Origin: Bacillota bacterium
GTDB taxonomy: Bacteria; Bacillota; Sulfobacillia; RBS10-35; Bu92
DNA: 64,000 nt
Assembly: GCA_014896375.1 (NCBI GenBank)
Contig: JADBKN010000002.1
Location: 1 to 64,000, forward strand
Direction of reading: 5' to 3'
Shown: one piece after another, positions 26,025-35,482 of the stretch
Layout of the letters: each line of letters begins with the position of its first letter
How positions within the stretch are numbered: position 1 is the stretch's first letter
The notes under the pieces: generated by a model
Told to the model about the DNA's origin: nothing
The model's database searches: none
Seen by the model: the letters and a program-made list of their open reading frames with translations, nothing else
Program-made: the position numbers and the translations under genes

Positions 26025-28256
26025 GTGCTGAAAGCGATCGCCGAAGCCCTTCGTCCTCTGGTGGACGGCGCGCGCGCGCTGGACGACGTCGCCGCCGTCA
26101 GCCGCCTGCACCGCATCCAGAACAGCCCCGGCTACCGCGCGGCCGCCGATCACGTCGAGCGCCGCGCCCGGGAGTTGGGCCTGCGCGTGACGCGCCACCG
26201 CATCCCGGCCGGCTCCAGGCGGATGTGGTCGCAGGTGCTCTTCCCCGCCTGGCATTGCCGTTCGGCCCGCTTGGAGATCCTCCTGCCGGATGGCCGCACG
26301 GAGATCCTGGCCGAGTTTCCGCAGGATCCGCTTTCCATTGTGCAACGCAGCGCGCCCACGGCACCAGGCGGGGTCGAGGCGGAGGTCGTCGTGGTGGAGG
26401 ACGCCGAACGGCCGGAGTCCTGGGAGGGCGTGGAGGCCGCCGGGCGGATCGTGTTGGTGCGGGGCGACGCCATGCGCCTCCATCGCCTGGCCGTGCGCGA
26501 GCGCGGAGCCCTCGGCCTCCTCTTCGACAACATGAACGAGATCCCCGGGCTGCGCACACGCGCCGACCTCGCGGACCACCGCCAGTACACCTCCTTCTGG
26601 TGGGAGGGCCAGGAGCCGCGCGGCTTCGGCTTCGTACTCACGCCCGCCCAGGGCGAGCGCCTGCGGCAGGCGGCGGCGGAGGCGGCCGCGGCCGGCCGCC
26701 GGCTGCGGGCGCGCGCGGTGGTCGACGCCCACTTCGAAGACGGGGAGATCGAGGTCATCGACGCCTTCCTGCCGCCGGACGGGGTTGCCGCCCGCGCGGC
26801 GGTGGGCGATGGACGCGCGGCGGCACGCGATGGCGGCGTGGCGGCGGGCGATGGCGGTGCGGGGGCGCGCGAAGACGGCGCGGGGGCGGGCACCGAAGCG
26901 GAGGAGGTGTGGTGCGTGGCTCACCTCTGCCACCCGGCCCCCTTCGCCAACGACAATGCCTCTGGCGTGGCGGCGGCGCTTGCGGCGGCGGGGGCGCTCG
27001 CGCGCGCTTCCGCGGAGGGACGACTGGGACCGCGGCGGCGCGGGGTGCGCTTCCTCTGGATGCCGGAGATGACGGGGACCACCGCCTACCTCGCGCACGT
27101 GGGGGAGGCGGCCTACCGGCGCGCCGTGGCGGCGCTCAACCTCGACATGGTGGGCGAAGACGAGCACCAGACAGGCGGCGCGCTCACTGTGGAGCACCCG
27201 CCGCTCGCGCGGCCGTCCTTCGCCGGTTACCTTCTCGCGCAGGCGACGGCCGCCGTAGTGCACGAGCGGCCCTCGCTCGGGGGCGAGCGGCGCGTGCCCG
27301 CCGTGCGGTGGACGGAGACGCCCTTCTCCGGCGGCAGCGATCACATGATCCTCTCGGATCCACTGGTGGGCGTGCCGGCGCCCATGCTCATCCACTGGCC
27401 CGACCGCTTTTACCACACGAGCGCCGACACGCTGGACAAGGTCGATCCGCACATGCTGGTGCGCTCCGCGACGATCGCCGCCGCCTGGCTGCACTTTGCG
27501 GCCGCGGCCGGCGGGGCCGAGGCCGCCTGGCTGGCGGCGCAGATGGCGGGCGCCATGCCGGCCGAACTCCACCGCGACGCCGAGACGCGCTGGGCGCAGG
27601 GCTGGCGCGGCGGCAAGCTGCAGCGCTGGCTGCGCTACCGCAAGGACCGCCAGCTGGAGGCGCTGGACGATCTCGCCCGCCTTGTGCCGGAGGAGGAGCG
27701 CGGCGCCTTTGCCGAAGCGGCGGCGGCCGCGCGCGCGGCCGTCGAGGGCGCGTGGCAGGCGCAGGCCGCGCTCTGGCGCGCGCGGGAGGCGGCCGCCCCT
27801 GCGGCCGGCGGCGCGCCGGTGGGCGCGGGCGGCGCGGGCAGCCCGGTGGGCGCGGGCGGCGCTCCGGTGAGCGCGCGCGTCGCCGCGCCCGCCGGCGCGG
27901 GCGCGACGCTCCGCCGCCCGCACCCAGCCGCCACACTGGACGGACTGCTCCGCACCACCGGCTGGCCGTTCCCCGACTTCGCCGCCCGCATCCGCCGCAT
28001 CCACCCTGGCCCTGTCTGGCTGCGCGGCCACCTCTCAGCCCTGCCCGTCATTGAGCAGGACGCGTGGGACGCCTTCGCCGACGCCCACCCCACGTGGGCG
28101 CACGCGACGCACATCCTCGACTACTACATGGACGGCACGCGCATGGTGGCGGAGGTCAGCGAGGCGGCGGAATGGGACACCGGCGTCCGGGACGACGAGT
28201 TCGCCATGGGCTATGTGGCGCTGCTGGCGCGTCTCGGACTCGTCGAGTTCATGTGA
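26025..28256 (+). CDS. M28-like (DUF4910-type) zinc aminopeptidase with PA-type insert
   Basis: 743 aa. Zinc-peptidase motifs fit the M28/DUF4910 group: His and Asp in HLCHPAPFANDNASGVAAAL, a Glu pair region MPEMTGTTAYLAH, Asp in LNLDMVGEDE and the late His in GGSDHMIL. A PA-type segment (about residues 90-210) is inserted before the catalytic core. Two Ala/Gly-rich low-complexity stretches occur, near residues 260-290 (GDG repeats) and 585-630. The C-terminal 110 residues resemble a winged-helix-like tail. No signal peptide is seen. The GTG at 26025 has GGGGAG 8 bases upstream. Divergent from pepQ, suggesting a peptide-use locus. Confidence 0.72.
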   Translation: MLKAIAEALRPLVDGARALDDVAAVSRLHRIQNSPGYRAAADHVERRARELGLRVTRHRIPAGSRRMWSQVLFPAWHCRSARLEILLPDGRTEILAEFPQDPLSIVQRSAPTAPGGVEAEVVVVEDAERPESWEGVEAAGRIVLVRGDAMRLHRLAVRERGALGLLFDNMNEIPGLRTRADLADHRQYTSFWWEGQEPRGFGFVLTPAQGERLRQAAAEAAAAGRRLRARAVVDAHFEDGEIEVIDAFLPPDGVAARAAVGDGRAAARDGGVAAGDGGAGAREDGAGAGTEAEEVWCVAHLCHPAPFANDNASGVAAALAAAGALARASAEGRLGPRRRGVRFLWMPEMTGTTAYLAHVGEAAYRRAVAALNLDMVGEDEHQTGGALTVEHPPLARPSFAGYLLAQATAAVVHERPSLGGERRVPAVRWTETPFSGGSDHMILSDPLVGVPAPMLIHWPDRFYHTSADTLDKVDPHMLVRSATIAAAWLHFAAAAGGAEAAWLAAQMAGAMPAELHRDAETRWAQGWRGGKLQRWLRYRKDRQLEALDDLARLVPEEERGAFAEAAAAARAAVEGAWQAQAALWRAREAAAPAAGGAPVGAGGAGSPVGAGGAPVSARVAAPAGAGATLRRPHPAATLDGLLRTTGWPFPDFAARIRRIHPGPVWLRGHLSALPVIEQDAWDAFADAHPTWAHATHILDYYMDGTRMVAEVSEAAEWDTGVRDDEFAMGYVALLARLGLVEFM

Positions 28257-28358
28257 CGGTCATGCGAGGGCGTGGGACGCGCGCGTGCGCGTGAGGGCGC
28301 ATGACGGGCACCGGCGGGGACGCAGGTGGACGGCCCCGGAAGAGCGTACAATGAGCAT

Positions 28359-28565
28359 ATGAGCCAGGTGACGGACCTCCAGCGTTACCGTCGCGAGCGT
28401 GAGCGCCGCCGCCGCGAGCGGCAGCGCCAGATGGAGCGCTTCCGCCGGCTGAATGAAGCCGCGCGCCGCTCGACGCCCTCACCGCGCGCCTTCGCGCGCG
28501 GCCTTCTGCTGTGGGCCGTCCTCTTTGTCGTGCTGTTCATGTATAACCTTTTGACGTCCCGCTGA
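28359..28565 (+). CDS. Small basic tail-anchored membrane protein, unknown
   Basis: 68 aa. An Arg-rich amphipathic N-terminal half (RYRRERERRRRERQRQMERF) precedes one C-terminal transmembrane helix (GLLLWAVLFVVLFMYNLL) ending LTSR. Not a family I recognise. The hydrophobic tail and consistent codon bias support a real gene. No Shine-Dalgarno is visible. A TACAAT five to ten bases upstream (about 28348-28353) could place the transcript start at or near the ATG, i.e. a leaderless mRNA. A second ATG eight bases upstream runs straight into a stop. Confidence 0.55.
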   Translation: MSQVTDLQRYRRERERRRRERQRQMERFRRLNEAARRSTPSPRAFARGLLLWAVLFVVLFMYNLLTSR

Positions 28566-28624
28566 CCTCTTGACGTCCCGCTCACCTCGCGTGGGGATGC
28601 GCCGCGGCGCGGCCGGCGCTCCGC

Positions 28625-29302
28625 TCACACGCCGAACCGCGCGCGGCTGCCCACAAAGGGATTGTCGCGCCGCTCGCGGCCGATCGTCGTCCACGGGCCG
28701 TGCCCGGGGCAGACGACGACGTCGTCCGGCAGCGAAAGGAGCTTCTCGCGGATCGAGCGCAGCAGCGTCGCCAGGTCGCCGCCGGGCAGGTCCGTGCGTC
28801 CGATCGACCCCGCGAACAGCGTGTCCCCCGCGATCACGCCGACCGGGTTCCCCCGCCCGTCCAGAAGCGCGTAGACCACGTGATGCGGCGTGTGGCCGGG
28901 CACGTGCCACACGCGCAACCGGCCGCCGCCGAGCTCCAGTTCCTCGCCGTCCGCGACCTCGCGATCAGGTGGATCGAACACCAGAGGCGCGCCGAAGAGC
29001 TCCGGCCAGCGCGCCGAACCGTTCAGCTCCGGGTCGCGGAGAAAATCGGCCTCGCCCCGGCCGGCCACGAGCGGCGCGCCGCTCGCCGCCTTCGCCGCCG
29101 GCAGGCCGGCGATGTGGTCGAGGTGCCCATGGGTGAGGAGAATGCAGTCCACGCCGCGCGCCAGCCGCGCAATGACCTCGTCCGGAGCCATGCCCGGGTC
29201 CACGACCGCCGCGCGCCCGCTGGGCACATGCGTGATCCGGTACGCGTTCTCCTGAAACGGGCCCAGCACGTGCACCTCCACGTCGAAGTCCCCGAGCCGC
29301 AT
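28625..29302 (-). CDS. Metallo-beta-lactamase fold hydrolase (glyoxalase II-like)
   Basis: 225 aa. The zinc motif is THGHLDHIAG (HxHxDH), followed by VPGHTPHHVVY, IAGDTLFAGSIGRTDLPGG (bridging Asp and the GRTDLP signature of hydroxyacylglutathione hydrolase-like enzymes) and CPGHGPWTTIGRER. It hydrolyses a thioester or related substrate; in thiol contexts such as bacillithiol the substrate would differ from glutathione conjugates. The ATG at 29302 is 7 bases after GGGGAGG. A GTG at 29308 overlapping the mazG stop is less likely, being too close to that site. Confidence 0.85.
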   Translation of the reverse strand: MRLGDFDVEVHVLGPFQENAYRITHVPSGRAAVVDPGMAPDEVIARLARGVDCILLTHGHLDHIAGLPAAKAASGAPLVAGRGEADFLRDPELNGSARWPELFGAPLVFDPPDREVADGEELELGGGRLRVWHVPGHTPHHVVYALLDGRGNPVGVIAGDTLFAGSIGRTDLPGGDLATLLRSIREKLLSLPDDVVVCPGHGPWTTIGRERRDNPFVGSRARFGV

Positions 29303-29304
29303 CG

Positions 29305-29655
29305 TCACGCCTCCCCTTCCCCTCGGCTCGCACCCTCGCCGTCCTTCAGCGCCCAGCGGCCGCGGTCGCGGGTGCGGTACTTCTCCAGGGTGCGGCGGAA
29401 GGCGTCGTCCAGATCAATGCCCAGCTGGTTGGCGAGGCAGCCGACGACGAAGAGAATGTCCCCCAGCTCAAGGGCGACGGAGCCGTCCGCCTCGTCGCGC
29501 TTTTTCGTCTTGGGGCCGAAGCGGTGGTTCAATTCCCGCGCGAGTTCCCCCACCTCTTCGGTCAGCCGCGCCAGGTTGGCGAGCGGCGGCCAGTAGCCGT
29601 CGGCGAACGGGCGAATGTACTCGTCGATTTCGGCCTGCAGATCCTTCAGCGACAC
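29305..29655 (-). CDS. MazG-like nucleotide pyrophosphohydrolase
   Basis: 116 aa. LTEEVGELARELNHRFG and ALELGDILFVVGCLANQLGIDL give the paired EExxE / ExxD metal-binding helices of MazG-type all-alpha NTP pyrophosphohydrolases. It is a single-domain form, probably removing non-canonical nucleotides. GTG start five bases after the quinone reductase stop, with a GGGTGGGC site. Part of a four-gene run with the MBL hydrolase and quinone oxidoreductase. Confidence 0.85.
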   Translation of the reverse strand: MSLKDLQAEIDEYIRPFADGYWPPLANLARLTEEVGELARELNHRFGPKTKKRDEADGSVALELGDILFVVGCLANQLGIDLDDAFRRTLEKYRTRDRGRWALKDGEGASRGEGEA

Positions 29656-29659
29656 CGTA

Positions 29660-30646
29660 TCAGCCCACCCGGAGCACGATCTTGCCGAAATTGCGATTCG
29701 CTTCCATGTACCGGTGGGCCTCTGCCGCTTCCTGCACCGGGAAGACGCGGTCCACGACCGGCCTCAGGACACCTTCGGCGAACAGCGGCAATGCGTGGAC
29801 CGCGAAATCCTGCGTCAGCGCGGCCTTCGCCTCCAACGGCCGGCTGCGCAGCGTGGTGCCCTGGATGCGGAGGCGCTTCGCCAGAAGCGGACCCAGCGGA
29901 ACCTGCGCGTGGCTGCCGCCCATGGTGCCGATCACGACGATGCGCCCGCCGACGGCGGCGACCTCGATGTCGCGGGCCAGATACGGCGCGCCGACGAACT
30001 CGAGGATGATGTCGGCGCCGCGCCCGCCGGTCTCTTCACGGAGAACCGCCACGAAGTCCTCCTGCCGGTAGACGATCGCCCGCTTCGCGCCCAGCGCCCG
30101 CGAGCGCTCGGCCTTCTCGGCGCTGCCGACCGTCGTCCAGACCGTCGCGCCGATCGCCCGCGCGAGCTGCGTGGCCGCCGTGCCGACGCCGCTTCCTCCG
30201 GCGTGGACCAGCACGCGGTCGCCCATCCGCGCGCCCGCCCACATGAACAGCGCGTCATAGGCCGTCAGCCAGGCCTCGGGGATGGCGGCGGCTTCCTCGA
30301 AGGATAGCCCGTCCGGGATCGGCATGAGCAGGCGGTGGTGGGTGGTGACGTATTCGGCGTAGCCGCCGCCGGCGAGGAGGCCCATGACCCGGTCTCCGGG
30401 CCGGAAGCCGTGGACGTCGCGGCCGACCGCGTCGATCTCGCCGGCGAACTCCAGCCCCGGAAGCTCCACTTCCGGCTTCGGTCCCGGTGGCGGGTAGCCT
30501 CCCATGCGCTGGAGGATGTCCGCCCGGTTGACAGCGGTGGCGTGCACCCGCACGCGCACTTCGTCCGCGGCGGGTTCCCGGTCCGGCACCTCGCGCCAGC
30601 GCAACACCTCCGGCCCGCCGTAGCCCTCGAGCACGATGGCCCTCAC
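29660..30646 (-). CDS. Zinc-free MDR quinone oxidoreductase (PIG3-like)
   Basis: 328 aa, medium-chain dehydrogenase/reductase without the structural-zinc loop. Segments include RADILQRMGGYPPPGP, LPGLEFAGEIDAVG, the NADPH-binding VLVHAGGSGVGTAATQLARAIGA and ILEFVGAPYLARD. The RADxLQRxGxYPPP motif is typical of the PIG3/TP53I3 group of NADPH:quinone reductases. GTG at 30646 is preferred because GGAGGG lies about 8 bases upstream. Confidence 0.88.
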   Translation of the reverse strand: MRAIVLEGYGGPEVLRWREVPDREPAADEVRVRVHATAVNRADILQRMGGYPPPGPKPEVELPGLEFAGEIDAVGRDVHGFRPGDRVMGLLAGGGYAEYVTTHHRLLMPIPDGLSFEEAAAIPEAWLTAYDALFMWAGARMGDRVLVHAGGSGVGTAATQLARAIGATVWTTVGSAEKAERSRALGAKRAIVYRQEDFVAVLREETGGRGADIILEFVGAPYLARDIEVAAVGGRIVVIGTMGGSHAQVPLGPLLAKRLRIQGTTLRSRPLEAKAALTQDFAVHALPLFAEGVLRPVVDRVFPVQEAAEAHRYMEANRNFGKIVLRVG

Positions 30647-30701
30647 CTGCGTTCCCTCCTCGCCCACCATACCACGGGCTGGCGCGGCCGGGCCTGTGCC
30701 T

Positions 30702-31604
30702 CTACCGTGCGGGCGAGGCCGCCGCTCCGGGGCGGCCGACCGGCGCAGCGGGGGCGCGCGCGACGAGCGCGACGCTGCAGAGCACGAGGGCGAGGCCGGC
30801 GATCACGTTCCACGACAGCGGCTCTCCCAGGAACAGGGCTCCCCACGCGGTCCCGAACACCGGAACGAGAAGCGTCACGCTGAGCGCCCGCACCGGCCCG
30901 ACGTCCCGGATGAGCGCGAAGAAGAAGAGGTAGGCCAGCGCCGTGCACAGGACGGCCAGCGCGACCACGGCCGCGATCGCGACCGGCGGCCACGCGGCCC
31001 GCGGCAGGGCGGCGCAGGCGAACGGAAGCAGGATCACGGTGGCGGCAAGCTGCTGTCCGATGGCCATGTCCACGGGATGCTCCCCCTTGAACGCCCTGGA
31101 CGTGTACACCCCCGCGACGGCGTACGAGCACGCGGCCAAGAGCGACATCGCGGCCGAGACGAGAAGTTGACCATCAGAATGGTAAGGCTCCCACCCGACC
31201 AGCACCGCCACGCCGAGGATCCCCAGGACGAGACCGCCGGCCTTGCGCGGCGTGAGCGGGTCGCCCGTCCACACCCGCGCCACGAGCGCCGTAAAGAGCG
31301 GCGTGGTGGCGTTCAGGATGGCGGCCAGGGACGACGAAATGTGCAGTTCCGCCGCCGCGATCAGCGAAAAGGGCAGGGCGGCGTTCAGAAGTCCAAGGAG
31401 CAGGTAGGACTTCCACTTGCCCGCCACGGCCGGCCTGCGGCGGCTGAGCGCGGCGAACACGCCAAGCGCCGCGCTGGCGATCCCCACGCGCAACCACATC
31501 AGGACGACGGGCCCCAGGGCGGGCACACCCACTCGGATGAACAGGAACGACCCGCCCCACAGTGCGGCCAGGACAAAAAGAAAAACCCACTGCTTCGCGT
31601 TCAC
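30702..31604 (-). CDS. EamA/DMT-family transporter
   Basis: 300 aa with ten predicted transmembrane helices in two EamA repeats: VFLFVLAALWGGSFLFIRVG and AALPFSLIAAAELHISSSLAAILNATTPLFTALVA in the first; YAVAGVYTSRAF through LAYLFFFALIRDVGPVRALSVTLLVPVFGTAWGALFLGEPL in the second. Drug/metabolite superfamily exporter, substrate unknown. GTG start at 31604 with GGGGGC upstream. Divergent from adaA across a 150-base gap that shows no clear consensus promoter. Confidence 0.9.
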   Translation of the reverse strand: MNAKQWVFLFVLAALWGGSFLFIRVGVPALGPVVLMWLRVGIASAALGVFAALSRRRPAVAGKWKSYLLLGLLNAALPFSLIAAAELHISSSLAAILNATTPLFTALVARVWTGDPLTPRKAGGLVLGILGVAVLVGWEPYHSDGQLLVSAAMSLLAACSYAVAGVYTSRAFKGEHPVDMAIGQQLAATVILLPFACAALPRAAWPPVAIAAVVALAVLCTALAYLFFFALIRDVGPVRALSVTLLVPVFGTAWGALFLGEPLSWNVIAGLALVLCSVALVARAPAAPVGRPGAAASPAR

Positions 31605-31755
31605 GTCGACGCCCCCATTTCGGTACTCCGCCGGCCGGTTCCCTTCCGTTCTATCACCGCCCCTCATCGGCAGCTTTCGAATTCTTGCCGTCTGATTGAC
31701 CACCCATGACGCCGGCAGCGGAAGGTCGTTATCCTGCACTCAGGGGGGCACTCTC

Positions 31756-32409
31756 ATGACCCCGGAACAATGGACGGCGATTCTGAATTGCGACCCGACC
31801 TTCGACGGCGCGTTCGTTTATGGTGTCCGGACCACGGGCATCTTCTGCCGGCCCTCCTGCCGGTCCAGGAAATCCCGCAGGGAAAACGTCCGCATCTTCG
31901 CCAGCGTCGAAGCGGCCCTCGCCGAGGGGTATCGTCCCTGCAAGCGCTGCCGGCCGGATTCCTGCCGCACGCCCGACGAAGACGTCGCCCAGGGCGCGGC
32001 GCGGCTTCTCCGCCAAGGGTTGCACGAACGCTGGACGCTCTCCAGGCTCGCCGGCATGATGCACATCAGCCCTCATCACCTGCACCGGGTGTTCAAGCGA
32101 GTGATCGGCGACTCGCCCGCGGAATTCGTCCGCACCCTGCGCCTGCAGGAGGCGGCGAGGCTTCTCGTCCACACCGACGCGACGGTGACGGACATCGCCG
32201 CCGCCCTGGGGTTCCCGACCGCAGCCCACTTCACAACGGTCTTCAAGAAACGGTACGGGATGACGCCCTCGGCGTACCGCGAGTGGCGGTGCTCCCGGCC
32301 GAGCAAGCCTCACACCGAGGCTCGGATATCGCAGGAAGAGCGCCTCCGTCGGGGTCTTCACCTCACAGCGACAACAACAGGGGAACGAGAAACGGCACAA
32401 GCGCCGTGA
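31756..32409 (+). CDS. adaA: AdaA-type methylphosphotriester-DNA methyltransferase/transcription activator
   Basis: 217 aa. The N-terminal Ada zinc domain has the four cysteines in TTGIFCRPSCRSRK and GYRPCKRCRPD; the first accepts a methyl group from DNA phosphotriesters. The C-terminal half is an AraC-type helix-turn-helix pair (SRLAGMMHISPHHLHRVFKR; DIAAALGFPTAAHFTTVFKKRYG). There is no O6-methylguanine transferase domain, matching B. subtilis AdaA. An adaB partner is not in the window. ATG follows an AGGGGGG site. The last 47 bases overlap the end of the convergent lysO-like gene. Confidence 0.92.
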   Translation: MTPEQWTAILNCDPTFDGAFVYGVRTTGIFCRPSCRSRKSRRENVRIFASVEAALAEGYRPCKRCRPDSCRTPDEDVAQGAARLLRQGLHERWTLSRLAGMMHISPHHLHRVFKRVIGDSPAEFVRTLRLQEAARLLVHTDATVTDIAAALGFPTAAHFTTVFKKRYGMTPSAYREWRCSRPSKPHTEARISQEERLRRGLHLTATTTGERETAQAP

Positions 32410-33361
32410 GCAGCAATCCGTGCGCGAACGCGAACGCGGCCGTGGGCGCGTCGGTCGCGGCGGCGAGGACGGGAAGGGTCGTGTCCATCGTCGTCGCCCC
32501 GCCCGGCAGAACCGCAAGCCAGCGCCTCGAGGGGTGAAGGAGGCTGCCGAGGGCGGGTGCGGCCAGCACGGTGATGGTCTCCCTGAGGACATTGGCCAGG
32601 AACGCCAGCGCGCCGGGCCCCGGTCCCACAAGGTGCGTCACGAGGACCCCTGTCAGGCTGTACCACCCGAACCCGCCACCGATGGCGAGGGAGAGTGAAG
32701 GCGGAAGGCCCATGAGCCGACCGGCCGCCCACGCGCCGGCGAGGCTGCCGGCCGCGCCGGCAAGCGGCCACACCAGGAGACGCCAGCCCTGCGCGAGGAT
32801 GAAGGTGCGCACGGCGCTCCACTCCGCCGCGAGGTCGCGGCCGATGGCGACCAGCAACAGTCCCAGGAGCGCGGTGATGGCCGGCTCGACCCGAGCACCG
32901 AGTCCCCCGAGGCGGCCCCCGGCTGCCGCACCGAAGGCAAACCCGGCCGCGACGGACGTCACGGCGAGCAACGTGAGGCGCAGGGCGGCGCGACGCGCCG
33001 TGCCGCGGTCACGAGGGACCGGCGCACCCGGCGAGGGCGCGGGCACTTCCAGAGACACGCCGACCGGGGCGCCGCCCGCGACGGCTCCGAGGAGCGTCGC
33101 GGCCGCGTACCCGAACACGAAAGCCATGCCGGCCGTGGCCGTCGCGAAGACGGCCGCCTGGCCGCCGAGGAGCGCGACGCTTCTCGCCACCTCCGGCGTC
33201 ATCCCCATGTGGAGCCCGATGGCGAGAAGCAAAAGAGAGAGCGTGACGCGCATCCACAGCGGCCAGATGGCCGCCGGCACGCGCCGGTCCGCTCCCGTGA
33301 CATGCACGGCGACGCCGGTGGCCAGCGAGACGATGACCGTGACGATCCTCGATCCGCCCAA
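32363..33361 (-). CDS. LysO-family (DUF340) amino-acid exporter
   Basis: About 332 aa, eight or more transmembrane helices. The motifs GGGFGWYSLTGVLVTHL and ALAFLANVLRE correspond to conserved segments of YbjE/LysO, the lysine exporter of E. coli. The C-terminal ATTMDTTLPVL is also typical. The start is uncertain: TTG at 33361 is used because it keeps the first membrane segment (TVIVSLATGVAV) and lies 34 bases after dhaM, but no ribosome-binding site is evident. The ATG of MRVTLSLLLL would delete that helix. A long Ala/Pro/Arg loop splits the two halves. Last gene of the glycerol/DHA cluster. Confidence 0.75.
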   Translation of the reverse strand: MGGSRIVTVIVSLATGVAVHVTGADRRVPAAIWPLWMRVTLSLLLLAIGLHMGMTPEVARSVALLGGQAAVFATATAGMAFVFGYAAATLLGAVAGGAPVGVSLEVPAPSPGAPVPRDRGTARRAALRLTLLAVTSVAAGFAFGAAAGGRLGGLGARVEPAITALLGLLLVAIGRDLAAEWSAVRTFILAQGWRLLVWPLAGAAGSLAGAWAAGRLMGLPPSLSLAIGGGFGWYSLTGVLVTHLVGPGPGALAFLANVLRETITVLAAPALGSLLHPSRRWLAVLPGGATTMDTTLPVLAAATDAPTAAFAFAHGLLLTALVPFLVPLLLSL

Positions 33362-33395
33362 CCGTGGGCGCGCGTTCCGCGGACGCGCGCCCGTG

Positions 33396-33797
33396 TTAAA
33401 GCGACCGCTTGCGCGCGCCGCGCGCCTCCTCCGCCGCCGCGACAACGGCGTCGAGCCCGGCGCCGGTCGATGCGATGACCGCCGCCGCGATCGCGCCCTC
33501 CACGAGCGGCGCGTCCGCGAACCGCACGCGGGCGCGCAGATCCTCGCGCACCAGCTCCAGCGCCGCGTCCGTGCCCATGACCGAGCTGCCGATGTCGGCG
33601 AGCACGCAGACGCCGCCGGCCTCGGCGAGTTCCTCCATGGTCGCGGCGATCCGCACCACATCGACGCCAAGCCCGCCGTCCACGGCGCCCGCGGCGGTAG
33701 CGATGCGGACGCCAGGCGCCATCTGGGCCGCGAGCTCGCGCACCCCCTCGGCCAGCGTGCGGCTGTGGCTCACCACAAGGAGCGCCACGGCGCTCAC
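33396..33797 (-). CDS. dhaM: PTS-dependent dihydroxyacetone kinase, phosphotransfer subunit DhaM
   Basis: 133 aa, single EIIA-Man-like domain. The phosphorylatable His is in LLVVSHSRTLAEGV (His at residue 11), and ADIGSSVMGTDAAL is a family motif. It relays phosphate from HPr to ADP bound on DhaL; it lacks the HPr and EI-like extensions of the E. coli protein, so it needs the general PTS enzymes encoded elsewhere. The GTG start overlaps the dhaL stop (GTGA). Confidence 0.92.
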   Translation of the reverse strand: MSAVALLVVSHSRTLAEGVRELAAQMAPGVRIATAAGAVDGGLGVDVVRIAATMEELAEAGGVCVLADIGSSVMGTDAALELVREDLRARVRFADAPLVEGAIAAAVIASTGAGLDAVVAAAEEARGARKRSL

Positions 33798-34450
33798 GAC
33801 GCCGGCGCCTCCGCCGCGACCTCGCTCATCGCCCGCAGGATGATCGCGGACGACGTCGCCCCCGGATCCTGATGCCCAGCGCTCCGCTCCCCGAGGTACG
33901 ACGCCCGCCCGCGCCGCGCCACCATCGGCCGCGTCGCCTGCGCCCCCGCCTCCGCCGCGGCCGCGCCGGCCGCCAGCACCTCCGCCAGCCCGCCGCCGGC
34001 CGCGAGCCGCTCTCGCATGGCCGCGACGGCCGGGGTCCAGGCGTCGACCATCGTCTTGTCGCCGGGCTCGGCCTTGCCCCGCTCCTTCACGCCGGCGAGG
34101 CCGGCCTCGAACGCGCGGACGAGCCCGGCGGCGTCGAGGGACGGGGCATCGCCCGCCGCCGCCGCCATGCGCAGGAAGAACGTGCCGTAGAGCGGGCCGG
34201 ACGCCCCTCCCACGGTGGAGAGGAGCGTCATCGCCACGCCCTTGAGGATCGCCCCGGGCGCCTGCCCGGAAAGCGCCTCGCGCTTCGCCAGCACGGCCTG
34301 GAAGCCGCGGTGCAGGTTGATGCCGTGGTCACCGTCGCCGATCGGCTGGTCGAGCTCCGTGAGCTCCGCCCGCCGCTCGGCCACCCTCGCCGCCATGCGC
34401 TCCACCATGCGCCAGAGGCGCGCGCCGTCGAGCCGCTCCGCCGTGTCCAC
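33794..34450 (-). CDS. dhaL: Dihydroxyacetone kinase ADP-binding subunit DhaL
   Basis: 218 aa. The Mg-ADP-binding Asp residues lie in PIGDGDHGINLHRG and GDKTMVDAWTPA, and TLLSTVGGASGPLYG is conserved. The ADP stays bound and is rephosphorylated by DhaM, distinguishing PTS-type DhaL from ATP-dependent Dak. Two in-frame GTGs exist; 34450 is chosen because AGGGG then sits 7 bases upstream (the one at 34456 is only a base or two from it). Lies 14 bases after dhaK. Confidence 0.93.
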   Translation of the reverse strand: MDTAERLDGARLWRMVERMAARVAERRAELTELDQPIGDGDHGINLHRGFQAVLAKREALSGQAPGAILKGVAMTLLSTVGGASGPLYGTFFLRMAAAAGDAPSLDAAGLVRAFEAGLAGVKERGKAEPGDKTMVDAWTPAVAAMRERLAAGGGLAEVLAAGAAAAEAGAQATRPMVARRGRASYLGERSAGHQDPGATSSAIILRAMSEVAAEAPAS

Positions 34451-34464
34451 GTCCACGCCCCTCT

Positions 34465-35460
<996 letters not shown>

Positions 35461-35482
35461 CGCGTCCCCCTCCATCCATCCT

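Noticed and set aside
26805-26895. GC-rich short repeats (GGCGATGG/GCGGCG units) inside the M28-like gene.
   Set aside because: They encode an in-frame Ala/Gly/Asp low-complexity linker; no mobile element or regulatory structure is evident.
27800-27905. GGCGCGGGC-type tandem repeats near the end of the same gene.
   Set aside because: In-frame low-complexity linker (GAGGAPV-like units); repeat units vary and flanks are unremarkable.
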